Positions 43,237 through 51,683 of a stretch of DNA of 64,000 bases are shown in pieces (within the stretch, counting starts at the first letter, position 1; every line of letters starts with the position of its first letter). The notes under the pieces were generated by a model. The model worked only from the letters and a program-made list of their open reading frames with translations, was not told the origin of the DNA and ran no database searches. The position numbers and the translations under genes were made by a program. The DNA lies in the NCBI RefSeq assembly GCF_041224545.1, contig NZ_JBGFGP010000166.1:248001-312000 (forward strand). The letters run 5' to 3'. The DNA comes from Sedimentitalea sp041224545. Its GTDB lineage: Bacteria > Pseudomonadota > Alphaproteobacteria > Rhodobacterales > Rhodobacteraceae.

Positions 43237-43833
43237 TTGCCTCAGGGCCTCGATGCTGCGCGTTCTTGAGGGTGTGCTGGGGATGCACCGGCCTCGTCCG
43301 GTTCCGGAGTGTGTGCAGGGCGTGACCGCGGACCGATGACGTGATCCCGGCCAGCCAAAGACTTGTAAGTCATCACGCGCTCTCTCGCCATTGACAAGTG
43401 ACCATTTGGGGCATTGCCGTGTTTGCTCCGGATTCTGCAATCAGGTTGATCCGAGAGGCAGATCGACTCATCCAGCGAACAGACTTCAGGTGGCGAGACG
43501 CAATTGACACGTGTGACGTATTCCTCCAGCGGGTGAACCTCCAAGACCTTTTGTACAACCCGACTGGTGATCGGCGTAATGGAAATACTCAATTTTCGAA
43601 CTCAAAAAATTTCGTTTCAATCATAACAGTATAACATGATCCGAAATTTCACGCGACAGGAAATTCACTGTGGCGTGATGCACGTCAGGATTGTGCCGGC
43701 ACAGACCAGGTGCGGTGCATCGCCGTACTGGCGGTCGTGCGCTGCCAGAACGTCCACGACCGCGGCAATAGATCGTCGCCGGTTCTCGCGAATTTCATTT
43801 GTAGTCATCCGCAAATGGCTTACGATTTGAAAC
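43237..43833. other. 597-bp region without a gene, AT-rich in part
   Basis: No gene is recognised. Bases 43560-43650 are noticeably AT-richer than the neighbours and include TATAAC near 43629, which could be part of a promoter; I cannot place a -35 box. Small open frames on both strands have no family likeness. The region carries the leader of the aminotransferase (minus) and of the DUF2059 gene (plus). Confidence 0.35.
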
Positions 43834-44694
43834 ATGTCCCATCCTTCGGCTCTCATCCCGTTTCGTTCGCTCCTGCCACGCGCTTTTGCGCTTGCCTGTT
43901 GCGTGTTGCTTTTGATGTACGCGGGGGCGGCGCGGGCTGCAGACCGGGATCGGATCGAGGCGTTTCTCGAAGTCACCGGGTTTGACGTGGCGCTGGACAG
44001 CATCGCGCTGTCTGCCGGGTCCGCGCCGGATATGCTGGGCATCGATGAAAACACCTTCGGAGCGGATTGGGAGAGGCTCGCGGCGGAGGTTTTCGACACC
44101 GGTGTGATGCATGACATGGCGTTGCAGATCCTCGAACAGACCCTGAGCGACGCCGCATTGTCGCATGCCGTCGATTTCTATGCGAGCGATCTGGGGCAGA
44201 GGCTGGTGGTGGTCGAGAACAAGAGCCACATGAACGAAGACGAGGACACCGCCCGCGCGGGAGAACAGCTCGTTGCCGAGATGGTCGCCACCGGGAGCCC
44301 GCGGCTCGAAATGTTCAAGCGTATGAACAAGGCCATCGACGCCTCGGGCGGCAGCCTGCGCGCGATACAGGAGATCCAGTTCCGCTTTCTCATGGCTGCG
44401 TCGGCGGCGGGCGTCGTCGAACTGCAGATGGACCCGGAAGATCTGAGGTTGATGTTTAAGGCGCAGGAGCCGGAATTGCTGCCATTGCTGCGCCGGTCCG
44501 CTCTTGCAGGAGCGGCATACACGTATCGTTCGTTTTCCGATGACGACATTGCCGCCTATGCCGATGCCCTCGAAGAGCCGGAAATGATGCAGGTCTATGA
44601 ACTGCTGAGTGCTGTGCAATACGAGATCATGGCCAACCGTTTCGAGGTATTGGCGGGCCGCATGAGCGAGTTGCACCCGGGGCAGGACATCTGA
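43834..44694 (+). CDS. DUF2059 protein, first of a tandem pair
   Basis: A 286-residue protein with an N-terminal signal peptide (ALACCVLLLMYAGAARA). The mature domain has the DUF2059 pattern: a region with FYASDLGQRLVVVENKSHMNEDE, then a helical repeat. DUF2059 proteins are exported and of unknown function. The cut falls after ARA (residue 36 or so), which suggests a periplasmic protein. It is followed one base later by a second protein of the same kind. Confidence 0.8.
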   Translation: MSHPSALIPFRSLLPRAFALACCVLLLMYAGAARAADRDRIEAFLEVTGFDVALDSIALSAGSAPDMLGIDENTFGADWERLAAEVFDTGVMHDMALQILEQTLSDAALSHAVDFYASDLGQRLVVVENKSHMNEDEDTARAGEQLVAEMVATGSPRLEMFKRMNKAIDASGGSLRAIQEIQFRFLMAASAAGVVELQMDPEDLRLMFKAQEPELLPLLRRSALAGAAYTYRSFSDDDIAAYADALEEPEMMQVYELLSAVQYEIMANRFEVLAGRMSELHPGQDI

Positions 44695-44695
44695 G

Positions 44696-45514
44696 ATGAT
44701 ATGGCGCAGGATGGGTGCGGCGATCGCTGCGCTGCTGCTGTTGGCCGTCGCGCTTTGCGCCGAACCGCTGGAGGATGACGTGGCGCGGGTGCTGCGGCTG
44801 GATGAGGTCGCGGTGATCCTGCGGGACGAGGGGCTGCGCCACGGGGCCGATATCGAAGCCGACATGCTGGGCGGGCGCGGCGGTCGCTATTTTCAGGACC
44901 GTGTTGCAGCGCTCTATGATCCGGGCCGCATGCGGGCGGCCTTGCTCGGCGCATTGGCCGAGACCCTGGATGACGATCAGATGCGCGCGGTGATCGCTTT
45001 CTTTGGCACGGATCGGGGGCAGCGCATCCTGACGCTCGAGAACGCCGGTCGGGTTGCAATGGCCGATCCTGCGGTCGAGGAACTCGCGCGTGCGCGATAC
45101 CTTGCGTCAGCGGGGGGCGATGACGGGCATCTGGCCGAGGTCATGCGCTTTGTCGAGATCAACGACCTGATCGAACGCAATGTAACCTCGGCGCTGGAGT
45201 CCAATTATCATTTCCTGCGCGGACTTGCGGATGGCGGCGGCGCACGGATGACCGAGGACGAGATCCTGACCGAGGTCCTGTCGCAGCAAGAGGAACTGCG
45301 TGCGGATACAACCGGCTGGATCTACGGGTTCCTGCTGATGGCCTATCAACCGCTGGAGCGGGAGACGTTGCGGGCCTATTCCGATTTCTCCGCGTCGTCG
45401 GCGGGCAGCGCGTTGAACGCGGCGCTGTTCACCGGGTTTGACCGGATTTACAATGCGATCTTCTATGAACTCGGGATTGCCGTTGCCCAGGCGATGAATG
45501 GCAGCGACATTTGA
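44696..45514 (+). CDS. DUF2059-like protein, second of a tandem pair
   Basis: A 272-residue protein with an N-terminal hydrophobic segment (AAIAALLLLAVALCAEP) that reads as a signal peptide. It has the same layout as its upstream neighbour, with FFGTDRGQRILTLENAGRVAM aligning to FYASDLGQRLVVVENKSHM. The two were probably produced by duplication. The start is one base after the previous stop, so expression is coupled. Confidence 0.75.
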   Translation: MIWRRMGAAIAALLLLAVALCAEPLEDDVARVLRLDEVAVILRDEGLRHGADIEADMLGGRGGRYFQDRVAALYDPGRMRAALLGALAETLDDDQMRAVIAFFGTDRGQRILTLENAGRVAMADPAVEELARARYLASAGGDDGHLAEVMRFVEINDLIERNVTSALESNYHFLRGLADGGGARMTEDEILTEVLSQQEELRADTTGWIYGFLLMAYQPLERETLRAYSDFSASSAGSALNAALFTGFDRIYNAIFYELGIAVAQAMNGSDI

Positions 45515-45526
45515 GCGGGAATACGG

Positions 45527-45555
45527 TTGACAGACTGTTCCGGTCTGGCCATAAG
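45527..45555 (+). promoter_or_regulatory. rplU: Promoter of rplU-rpmA
   Basis: TTGACA (45527-45532) and CATAAG (45550-45555) are separated by exactly 17 bases. The -35 is the full consensus and the -10 keeps four of six bases. It lies 175 bases upstream of rplU, so transcription would start near 45562 at the edge of the leader hairpin. Confidence 0.65.
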
Positions 45556-45560
45556 CACGC

Positions 45561-45701
45561 AACCCGGCCCGAGTCATCGTGCCGGGTTTATGTATCATAT
45601 CGCCCGGAGATGGGCGCGCTGTCTGCGGTGGCATCGGGCATACCGGGCCATGAACACCGGGAACGGGGACCACAGGACGCGGTAGACAAAGGAACAGACG
45701 C
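45561..45701 (+). promoter_or_regulatory. Structured 5' leader of rplU-rpmA
   Basis: The leader starts with an 8-bp hairpin (AACCCGGC 45561-45568 with GCCGGGTT 45581-45588) right at the predicted transcription start, followed by CGCCC-GGAGAT-GGGCG (45600-45615). The rest is GC-rich with further weak pairings. It is a candidate for autoregulation by L21 or simply a stability element. Confidence 0.4.
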
Positions 45702-46340
45702 ATGTTTGCGGTCATGAAGACCGGCGGCAAGCAGTACAAGGTTCAGGCGGGCGATATGCTCCGCGTTGAGAAACTGGCTGCTGACGCTGGCGAAACAATT
45801 CAGTTCAACGAGATCCTGATGCTGGGCGGTGATGAAACCGTCGTCGGTGCGCCCCTGATCGAAGGTGCCGGCGTTCAGGCCGAGGTCGTTGATCAGATCA
45901 AGGGCGAAAAGGTCACCCACTTTGTCAAGCGCCGCCGGAAGCACTCCAGCAAGCGCACCAAGGGTCACCGTCAGAAGCTGACCCTGGTTCGTGTCACCGA
46001 CATCTTGTCGTCGGGTGCCGACAAGTCCGGCGTGAAGGCCGCTGTCGGAGCTGGATCCGTCGCGGCAGTCGCGGTTGCGGCCAGCGAAGCCAAAAAGCCC
46101 GCCAAGAAAGCCGAAGCTGCAAAAGCGGCGCCGGCGGAAGGTGCCGATGATCTGAAAAAACTGTCCGGCGTTGGCCCCGCGCTCGAGAAAAAGCTGCACG
46201 CTGCCGGCGTGACGACCTTTGCACAGGTTGCGGCATGGACCGACGAAGACGTTGCTGCTATGGATGAGCAATTGTCGTTCAAGGGCCGGATCGAGCGTGA
46301 AGGCTGGATCGAACAGGCCAAAGAACTGGCCAAAGGTTAA
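45702..46340 (+). CDS. rplU: 50S ribosomal protein L21 with C-terminal HhH extension
   Basis: A 212-residue protein; the first 100 residues are L21 (MFAVMKTGGKQYKVQAGDMLRVEK, VKRRRKHSSKRTKGHRQKLTLVRV), while bacterial L21 is about 103 residues. An Ala/Lys linker (AAVAVAASEAKKPAKKAEAAKAAPA) follows, and then a helix-hairpin-helix type domain (DDLKKLSGVGPALEKKLHAAGVTTFAQVAAWTDEDVAAMDEQL) at about 148-205. Such tails occur in Rhodobacterales. The role of the tail is unknown. rpmA starts 11 bases later. Confidence 0.95.
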   Translation: MFAVMKTGGKQYKVQAGDMLRVEKLAADAGETIQFNEILMLGGDETVVGAPLIEGAGVQAEVVDQIKGEKVTHFVKRRRKHSSKRTKGHRQKLTLVRVTDILSSGADKSGVKAAVGAGSVAAVAVAASEAKKPAKKAEAAKAAPAEGADDLKKLSGVGPALEKKLHAAGVTTFAQVAAWTDEDVAAMDEQLSFKGRIEREGWIEQAKELAKG

Positions 46341-46351
46341 GGAGAGAGAGA

Positions 46352-46621
46352 ATGGCACACAAGAAAGCTGGCGGTTCCTCCCGTAACGGTCGCGATTCCG
46401 CGGGTCGCCGCCTTGGCGTCAAACTCTATGGCGGTCAGGCCGCCATTTCGGGCAACATCATCGTGCGTCAGCGCGGAACCAAGTTCTGGCCGGGCGAAGG
46501 CGTTGGCATGGGCAAGGATCATACCATCTTTGCAACCGTCGACGGCGCCGTGACCTTTCACAAGGGTCTGAAGGGGCGCACCTTTGTATCGGTGATGCCC
46601 GTGGCAGAGGCAGCCGAGTAG
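46352..46621 (+). CDS. rpmA: 50S ribosomal protein L27
   Basis: An 89-residue L27. It starts with MAHKKAGGSSRNGRDSAGRRLGVK, the flexible N-tail that reaches the peptidyl transferase centre, and continues with FWPGEGVGMGKDHTIFATVDG. It follows rplU by 11 bases, preceded by AAGGAGAGAGAG, and ends in a clear terminator. Confidence 0.98.
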   Translation: MAHKKAGGSSRNGRDSAGRRLGVKLYGGQAAISGNIIVRQRGTKFWPGEGVGMGKDHTIFATVDGAVTFHKGLKGRTFVSVMPVAEAAE

Positions 46622-46649
46622 AGCCGAACCTCGGAGGTCAAGTTTACCA

Positions 46650-46679
46650 GGGATCGGCGGACACCGCCGGTCCCTTTTT
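46650..46679 (+). terminator. Intrinsic terminator of rplU-rpmA
   Basis: GGGATCGGCG (46650-46659) pairs with CGCCGGTCCC (46665-46674) through one G-U pair, with a 5-base loop and TTTTT directly after (46675-46679). It lies 28 bases after the rpmA stop. Confidence 0.85.
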
Positions 46680-46886
46680 CTTGTTCGGGACAGCCGGGCA
46701 CAGCGTGTCTGAAAATCGCCTCAATTCCGCTAAGATGTTCGGCGATACTGTTCTTTTCAGGTTTTCTTCGGCGGGTCCTACGCGGCAAATGTTGAATCGG
46801 CCGCCCGGAACGCCCAATTCAAGGATAATGGCTGCTGTCGCCATGATGTCCGCGTAGTTTGTGATGTTCGGAGGAGGGACAGGCGC

Positions 46887-47423
46887 ATGAAACTGGATCA
46901 GATCATCAATCAGCCGGTGATTGAAACGGAGCGGTTCGATTTGCGACCCCTGCGCCGTTCAGACAAGGGATTGATCGAACTCTACGGCAGCGATGAACGC
47001 GTCGCCCGGATGACCACGTCCATTCCGCATCCGCTGCCGCCCGGTCTGATCGAAGGATTTATTGCGCGCGTCATGTCCGATGACCGAACCGAAGACGTCT
47101 GGGCGATGGATGGAACGAAATCGGGCGGCTCCGAACTCAAGGGCGTGATTTCCCTGAACCGGCTTGATCGCAACCAGTCGGAAGTCGGCTATTGGGTCGC
47201 GCCGATCTATTGGAACACCGGGCTCGCGTCCGAGGCGGTCGAGGCGCTGGTTCAGGCCAACCCTCTGGGCAGCAGCACGATGTTCGCCAGTGTCTTCCAG
47301 GACAACCCGGCCTCGGCACGGGTGCTGATTCATTGCGGTTTTGAATATCTCGGAGACGCCGAGAGCTTTTGCCTCGCGCGCGATACCGCAGTGCCGACCT
47401 GGACCTACAGCCGCAAGCTCTGA
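46887..47423 (+). CDS. GNAT-family N-acetyltransferase
   Basis: A 178-residue RimJ/RimL-like acetyltransferase. IETERFDLRPLRRSDKGLIELYGSDERVARMT is the usual start, followed by GVISLNRLDRNQSEVGYWVAPIYWNTGLASEAVEALV, which holds the acetyl-CoA loop, and NPASARVLIHCGFEYLGDAE. It starts after GGAGGAGGGAC. Ribosomal proteins precede it, but a ribosomal substrate is not established. Confidence 0.88.
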   Translation: MKLDQIINQPVIETERFDLRPLRRSDKGLIELYGSDERVARMTTSIPHPLPPGLIEGFIARVMSDDRTEDVWAMDGTKSGGSELKGVISLNRLDRNQSEVGYWVAPIYWNTGLASEAVEALVQANPLGSSTMFASVFQDNPASARVLIHCGFEYLGDAESFCLARDTAVPTWTYSRKL

Positions 47424-47462
47424 CAGGGCGGATTGTGATTCTTATGAAACAGGCGGCTCTTG

Positions 47463-49130
47463 CTAAGGGGCCGCCTTCATCGCCTTTTGCGCGCAGAAGC
47501 ATGATGCCGCCACGTCACCATCGGCCCGCGCCAGCGCGATGTCGAGCCGTTGTTTGATCAGGGCGCGTTCAACCTCGTCCCCCCGCGCCAACAGGCAATC
47601 GTGCAACCCTTTCAGGCTCCAGACATTGTCGGGATGGACGGTCGCGCGGCTGCGCTGGCCGCCCAGGCCCAGGTCTTCGCGATAGACGATCTCGGCTTCC
47701 GCAACATGCCCTTGCTCAAAGAGGAGCGCGCCAAGGGCGTGGCGGGTTGGCTGCATCCAGCCCCAGGGTTCATCATAGGGCAGCGTATCGTCGAGCTCCA
47801 CCGAGCGGCGCAGATGGGCAAAGGCATCGGCAAAGTTCCCTTTGCGATACTCGATCTCACCGCGCAGCATTTCCGCGGCGATGGCCAGCAGATCGGTCAC
47901 GGTATTGTTGTGCATGAGCCGGGTTTCCGGCACCCGCGCGCGCGCCGCGAGAAAGGTCTGCTCTTCGGCCTCGGCTTCGGCGACGCGCCCAAGGGCGGCA
48001 AAGGCGACCGCGCGGGCATAGTGGGTGGTGGCGGTCAGGGTGCGATACAGGTCCGGATCGTCCGGCGGGATAAGGGCGATTGCATCCTGCCAACGTCCGA
48101 ACCGGATCAGGATATGCGGCTCCATCGCCATATAGCTTTCAAAGTAATCCGCCATGGGCGGGCTCTGAATGCGCAGCATGTCTTCGGGAACGGTTTGCGC
48201 CATGCCGCGCACCGCGTCGAGGGCGGGTTGCATCTGGCCGAGAAACAGCGCGCCATAGATGACAAAGTGGTAATTGTGCTGCCGATACCCGGTGTAGATA
48301 TTGAAAGCCCCCTCGCGGTCAAAATATTTCAGATCGGCTTCGATGGCGCGCTGGTTCCAGTGCACCACGTCGTGATACTGTCCGCACAGAACGTCGATAT
48401 GGGTCGGCATGTGGATGAGATGGCCCGCATCGGGCACCAATGTCCGCAGGATATCCCCCGCCTTCAGCGCCTTCTCGGGAAAGGGCGACATCTCCATCAG
48501 ATGCACATAGAGATGCAGCAGCCCCGGATGCCGCATCGCTTCGGGCGCATGGGCCATCGCGTCTTCCAATGCGCGTTGGGCTTCGAGTGTCGCCGCGCCT
48601 TCCGCGGGCTGCGCCCTGGCGAGGTCCCACACCTGCCAGGGGGTCAGGTTCAACAGCGCCTCGACATAGATCGTACGCAGGTCGAGATGGTCTGGCGCGG
48701 CGGCAAAGGCCGCACGCATCGCATCGGCGAAATCGTGATTCCAGGCATGCATGTCTTTGATCGGTTCACGCTGCGGGTAGCGGGCGGGCAGGGCGCGGAT
48801 CAGCGCCTGTTCAGCGGGAGATGTGCGGTCGGCCAATGCGATTGCCGCCTGGGTCGCGTCATGGGCAAGCGCCAGCGCCTTGGCCCGGCCCGCGTCATCG
48901 AACACCTCCCACGGCATGTTGTAGTTCGGCCCACCCGCATAGGCGATGCCCCAATGTGCCATCGCGCAGTCCGGATCATGGGTCAGCGCCCGCTGAAAAC
49001 AGGCGACGGCCTCGCCGTGATTGTACCCGTAGGTCCAGATCAGGCCCCGGTCGAACCAGCGTTGCGCCTCGTGCGAACTGGTGGTCACCGGGCAGCTGTG
49101 ACTGCCCAGATCGTAATAGTCATCCGGCAT
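47463..49130 (-). CDS. Tetratricopeptide repeat protein
   Basis: A 555-residue soluble protein made of TPR-like helix pairs: AQRWFDRGLIWTYGYNHGEAVACFQRALTHDPDCAMAHWGIAYAG near the start, and MQPALDAVRGMAQ, FADAFAHLRRSVELDDTLPYDEP and AEIVYREDLG later. No signal peptide is seen. The start at 49130 gives MPDDYYDLG; an open frame extends to 49172 but lacks family likeness. The protein looks conserved but of unknown function, perhaps a scaffold. The dispersed repeat lies in its upstream region. Confidence 0.85.
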   Translation of the reverse strand: MPDDYYDLGSHSCPVTTSSHEAQRWFDRGLIWTYGYNHGEAVACFQRALTHDPDCAMAHWGIAYAGGPNYNMPWEVFDDAGRAKALALAHDATQAAIALADRTSPAEQALIRALPARYPQREPIKDMHAWNHDFADAMRAAFAAAPDHLDLRTIYVEALLNLTPWQVWDLARAQPAEGAATLEAQRALEDAMAHAPEAMRHPGLLHLYVHLMEMSPFPEKALKAGDILRTLVPDAGHLIHMPTHIDVLCGQYHDVVHWNQRAIEADLKYFDREGAFNIYTGYRQHNYHFVIYGALFLGQMQPALDAVRGMAQTVPEDMLRIQSPPMADYFESYMAMEPHILIRFGRWQDAIALIPPDDPDLYRTLTATTHYARAVAFAALGRVAEAEAEEQTFLAARARVPETRLMHNNTVTDLLAIAAEMLRGEIEYRKGNFADAFAHLRRSVELDDTLPYDEPWGWMQPTRHALGALLFEQGHVAEAEIVYREDLGLGGQRSRATVHPDNVWSLKGLHDCLLARGDEVERALIKQRLDIALARADGDVAASCFCAQKAMKAAP

Positions 49131-49190
49131 ACACGTCTTCCCTCTTGGCGTCACGCCGACAGAATGGCGCAATCAGAGAGAGAAACCTAT

Positions 49191-49291
49191 AGCGTTTCGC
49201 GATAAAGCTGAATCACTCAACGCTGCCTGAAATCAAAGATTTCAACGCGTTAAGTGATACCAGATGTTTCAGGTCAATCGCGAAACGCTTT
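49191..49291 (-). repeat. 101-bp dispersed palindromic repeat, copy 2
   Basis: The reverse complement of this element matches copy 1 (19646-19746) at 93 of 101 positions without gaps. It sits between the TPR gene start and the MFS gene stop; the TAA of the MFS gene (49290-49292) is formed partly by the end of the repeat. The arms AGCGTTTCGCGAT and ATCGCGAAACGCT are perfectly complementary in this copy. Confidence 0.85.
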
Positions 49292-50498
49292 AGGCGATGC
49301 TGCGTTTTTCGATGCGACCCATTTGCAGCATCAGGACGAATCCGATCAGGGCGCAGGCAAATATCCCGGCGGCCAGCGGAATGAGTGTGCCGTCAAAGAG
49401 CAGACCGATCGGAGCGGCGATGAGGACAGCGCACACGGTTGCGATTGCGCCGATGACCGAGGCCGCCATGCCGGCGATATGCCCCATCGGTTCCATCGCG
49501 ATTGCGTTGAGGTTGCCCAGCGTGGTGCCAGCAATGAAAAAGACCGATGTTTGCCAGATCACGAACAGAACGAACATCACATCCCGCGACGGGCCGATTT
49601 CGGCCATCAGCAACACAATGCCCGATGCAACGAGTTGTGCGGCAAGAGACCAGGTCACCATGCGTCGCATTCCGACGCGCCCGACGACGGCGGCATTCAG
49701 GATGCTCGCGCCGCCGGAAATCAGCGCGATGGCCCCAAACCAGAAGGGGAAACTGTCAGCCTCGTCAAAGATGATGTCATAGACTTGCTGCACCTGGCTC
49801 AGCAGGGTGAACAGCATGCCAAGACAGAGGCACTGCACCAGGATCGACAGGCGAACCGTCGGATGCACCAGCATTTCGCGCACCGAGTCCAGCAGCAGCG
49901 GCGCGCGGAAGCGGCGTCGTCTCTCCGGAGGGAGCGGTTCCGGCAGGCGGATGGAGATCCACAGCATGATGATCACCGCGAAGAGAATGAAGGCGAGAAA
50001 GATGCTGCGCCACCCGGCAAAGGCAATGATCATGGCGCCTATCATCGGTGCAAAGGCGGGGAAAATGGTGAATATCATCATTGCGATCGACATCATCTTG
50101 GCCATTTCACGGCCAACATAAAGGTCGCGCATGATCGCGATACCGACGATGCGCGGGGAGGCGGCCCCGATACCCTGTACGATACGTGCCACGAGAAGCC
50201 ATTCGAGCGCGGTGCTGTACCACGCCACCGCTGCGGCAGCCATGTAGAGCGACAGACCTGCGAAAATCACCGGCTTGCGCCCGAAACTGTCTGACAGCGG
50301 GCCGGTGACGAAGGTGCCGATGCCAAGTCCCAGCACGAAAGACGTCAGAATCAATTGCGCGCGGTTCACGTCATCCGGGCTGAGTTCCGCGCCGATGTCG
50401 GGCATGGCCGGCAACATCGCATCGATGGAAAATGCAATGGTTGCAAACATCATCGCGATCAGCGCGATGAATTCGCCGCGTGACATGGGATTTTTCAT
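49290..50498 (-). CDS. MFS transporter, Bcr/CflA drug-efflux type
   Basis: A 402-residue protein with 12 TM helices. The first half has FSIDAMLPAMPDIGAELSPDDVNRAQLILTSFVLGLGIGTFVTGPLSDSFGRKPVIF, with the MFS motif GPLSDSFGRKPV. Proline-rich cytoplasmic loop residues (LPEPLPPERRRRF) separate the two halves. This resembles Bcr/CflA multidrug exporters. Substrate unknown. The stop codon lies at the edge of repeat copy 2. Confidence 0.9.
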   Translation of the reverse strand: MKNPMSRGEFIALIAMMFATIAFSIDAMLPAMPDIGAELSPDDVNRAQLILTSFVLGLGIGTFVTGPLSDSFGRKPVIFAGLSLYMAAAAVAWYSTALEWLLVARIVQGIGAASPRIVGIAIMRDLYVGREMAKMMSIAMMIFTIFPAFAPMIGAMIIAFAGWRSIFLAFILFAVIIMLWISIRLPEPLPPERRRRFRAPLLLDSVREMLVHPTVRLSILVQCLCLGMLFTLLSQVQQVYDIIFDEADSFPFWFGAIALISGGASILNAAVVGRVGMRRMVTWSLAAQLVASGIVLLMAEIGPSRDVMFVLFVIWQTSVFFIAGTTLGNLNAIAMEPMGHIAGMAASVIGAIATVCAVLIAAPIGLLFDGTLIPLAAGIFACALIGFVLMLQMGRIEKRSIA

Positions 50499-50640
50499 GA
50501 TTGGTACTCCGCGCTACCGGATGCCGTTAACACATGAACGGTCGGTACACCATATCGTGTGATGCACAGATGACGTGCAGATCAGGGCAGGCGCGCAGTC
50601 CGTCCACCCAAGGGCGCATTGCCGGTCGGGCCGGCCATGT

Positions 50641-51024
50641 TCAGGAGGGTCTGTTCGGCGCGTTGTCAGAGTCGGGCTGATCATCCCGGTTCGCGGCGGG
50701 ATGTGCCTCGCCAGTCCCGTTATGCCCAAGCCGCGCGATCAGCCACTCGGCGTGTTCCTTGTGCTTCAGCATGTTATAAAGCGCGAATTGCTGGATCGCG
50801 ACGGCAAATACCCCCAGCCCGAAAAATATCAGGATCGTGGCCCCGATCTTGCCAATCGCGGTGACGGGAACCAGCGATCCGTAGCCAACGGTAGAGATGG
50901 TCACCACGGTGAAGAAATACGAATCCAGCCAGCTCCAGCCTTCTACATGGCGGAAAAAGATCGTCGCGGAAATCACGATCGCGATCAGCGTTGCGATGAC
51001 TGTATAGGGGCTGATTTGTTTCAC
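50641..51024 (-). CDS. Two-TM potassium channel
   Basis: A 127-residue ion-channel protein. TM1 is at about residues 5-25, then the pore helix and selectivity filter TVGYG (TISTVGYGSLVP, about 44-55), then TM2 (AIGKIGATILIFFGLGVFAVAIQQFALY). The start is GTG at 51024, inside the stop of the upstream gene (GTGA overlap), which indicates coupling. The C-terminus is short and polar with no RCK domain, so gating is unknown. It is the last gene of a three-gene minus-strand chain. Confidence 0.85.
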   Translation of the reverse strand: MKQISPYTVIATLIAIVISATIFFRHVEGWSWLDSYFFTVVTISTVGYGSLVPVTAIGKIGATILIFFGLGVFAVAIQQFALYNMLKHKEHAEWLIARLGHNGTGEAHPAANRDDQPDSDNAPNRPS

Positions 51025-51683
51025 GGCGTGGCGGGCGCGTTCAACTGTTCCATCAGTTCCCCGATGACCTTCTGCCACAATTCGGGCGTCTGGGCGCCGG
51101 GAACGGCGTGCTTGCCCGCAACGATGAAGGTCGGGACCGAGTTGACGCCCATCTCGCGGCTGTCGGTATCACGCTTGATGATGTTCGCCCGGTCCGCATC
51201 CGAGGCCAGCAGGCGCAGGACCACGGACGCGTCCATTCCGATGCTGTCGGCGATGTCGGCCAGGGTCTCGTGATCGCCAATGTCGCGGCCATCGACGAAA
51301 TATGCCTTGAACAACGCATCGACCGCAGGCAGTTGCCTGTGCTCGATCCCGGCCCAGTGGATGAGCCGGTGCGCATCGAGTGTGTTGGGGGTGCGGGTCA
51401 TCGCTTCGAGATTGAGAATCAGCCCCGCCGCCTCGGCGCGCTCGACCACGGGTGCATAGGCGCGGGCGGCCGCGTCCTTGCCACCGAATTTGGCTTCGAG
51501 ATATTCCCGCCGCCCCATACCGGCGGCGGGCATGTCGGGGTTCAGCTGAAACGGGTGCCACTGGATCACGAAGGGATGGTCGGGGATCGCGGCGAGCGCC
51601 GCGTCAAGGTTCGCCTTGCCGATATAACACCACGGGCAGATCGGGTCGGAGAGAATGTCGAGCGATATGGTCTGGTCGGTCAT
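51021..51683 (-). CDS. DsbA-family oxidoreductase (FrnE-like)
   Basis: A 220-residue thioredoxin-fold protein without signal peptide. The active site is SDPICPWCYIGKANL with CPWC at about residues 16-19, characteristic of FrnE and 2-hydroxychromene-2-carboxylate isomerase-like cytosolic proteins. The C-terminal GVNSVPTFIV holds the cis-Pro. It overlaps the acyl-CoA ligase stop by 4 bases (ATGA) and the channel start by 4 bases (GTGA). Function in the cell unknown. Confidence 0.88.
   Translation of the reverse strand: MTDQTISLDILSDPICPWCYIGKANLDAALAAIPDHPFVIQWHPFQLNPDMPAAGMGRREYLEAKFGGKDAAARAYAPVVERAEAAGLILNLEAMTRTPNTLDAHRLIHWAGIEHRQLPAVDALFKAYFVDGRDIGDHETLADIADSIGMDASVVLRLLASDADRANIIKRDTDSREMGVNSVPTFIVAGKHAVPGAQTPELWQKVIGELMEQLNAPATP

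Noticed and set aside
43242..43592. 116-codon minus-strand frame upstream of the sugar aminotransferase
   Set aside because: No domain or signal; it overlaps the likely leader of the aminotransferase.
47550..49205. 551-codon plus-strand frame opposite the TPR gene
   Set aside because: Antisense shadow; the minus strand has good TPR pattern and a sensible start.
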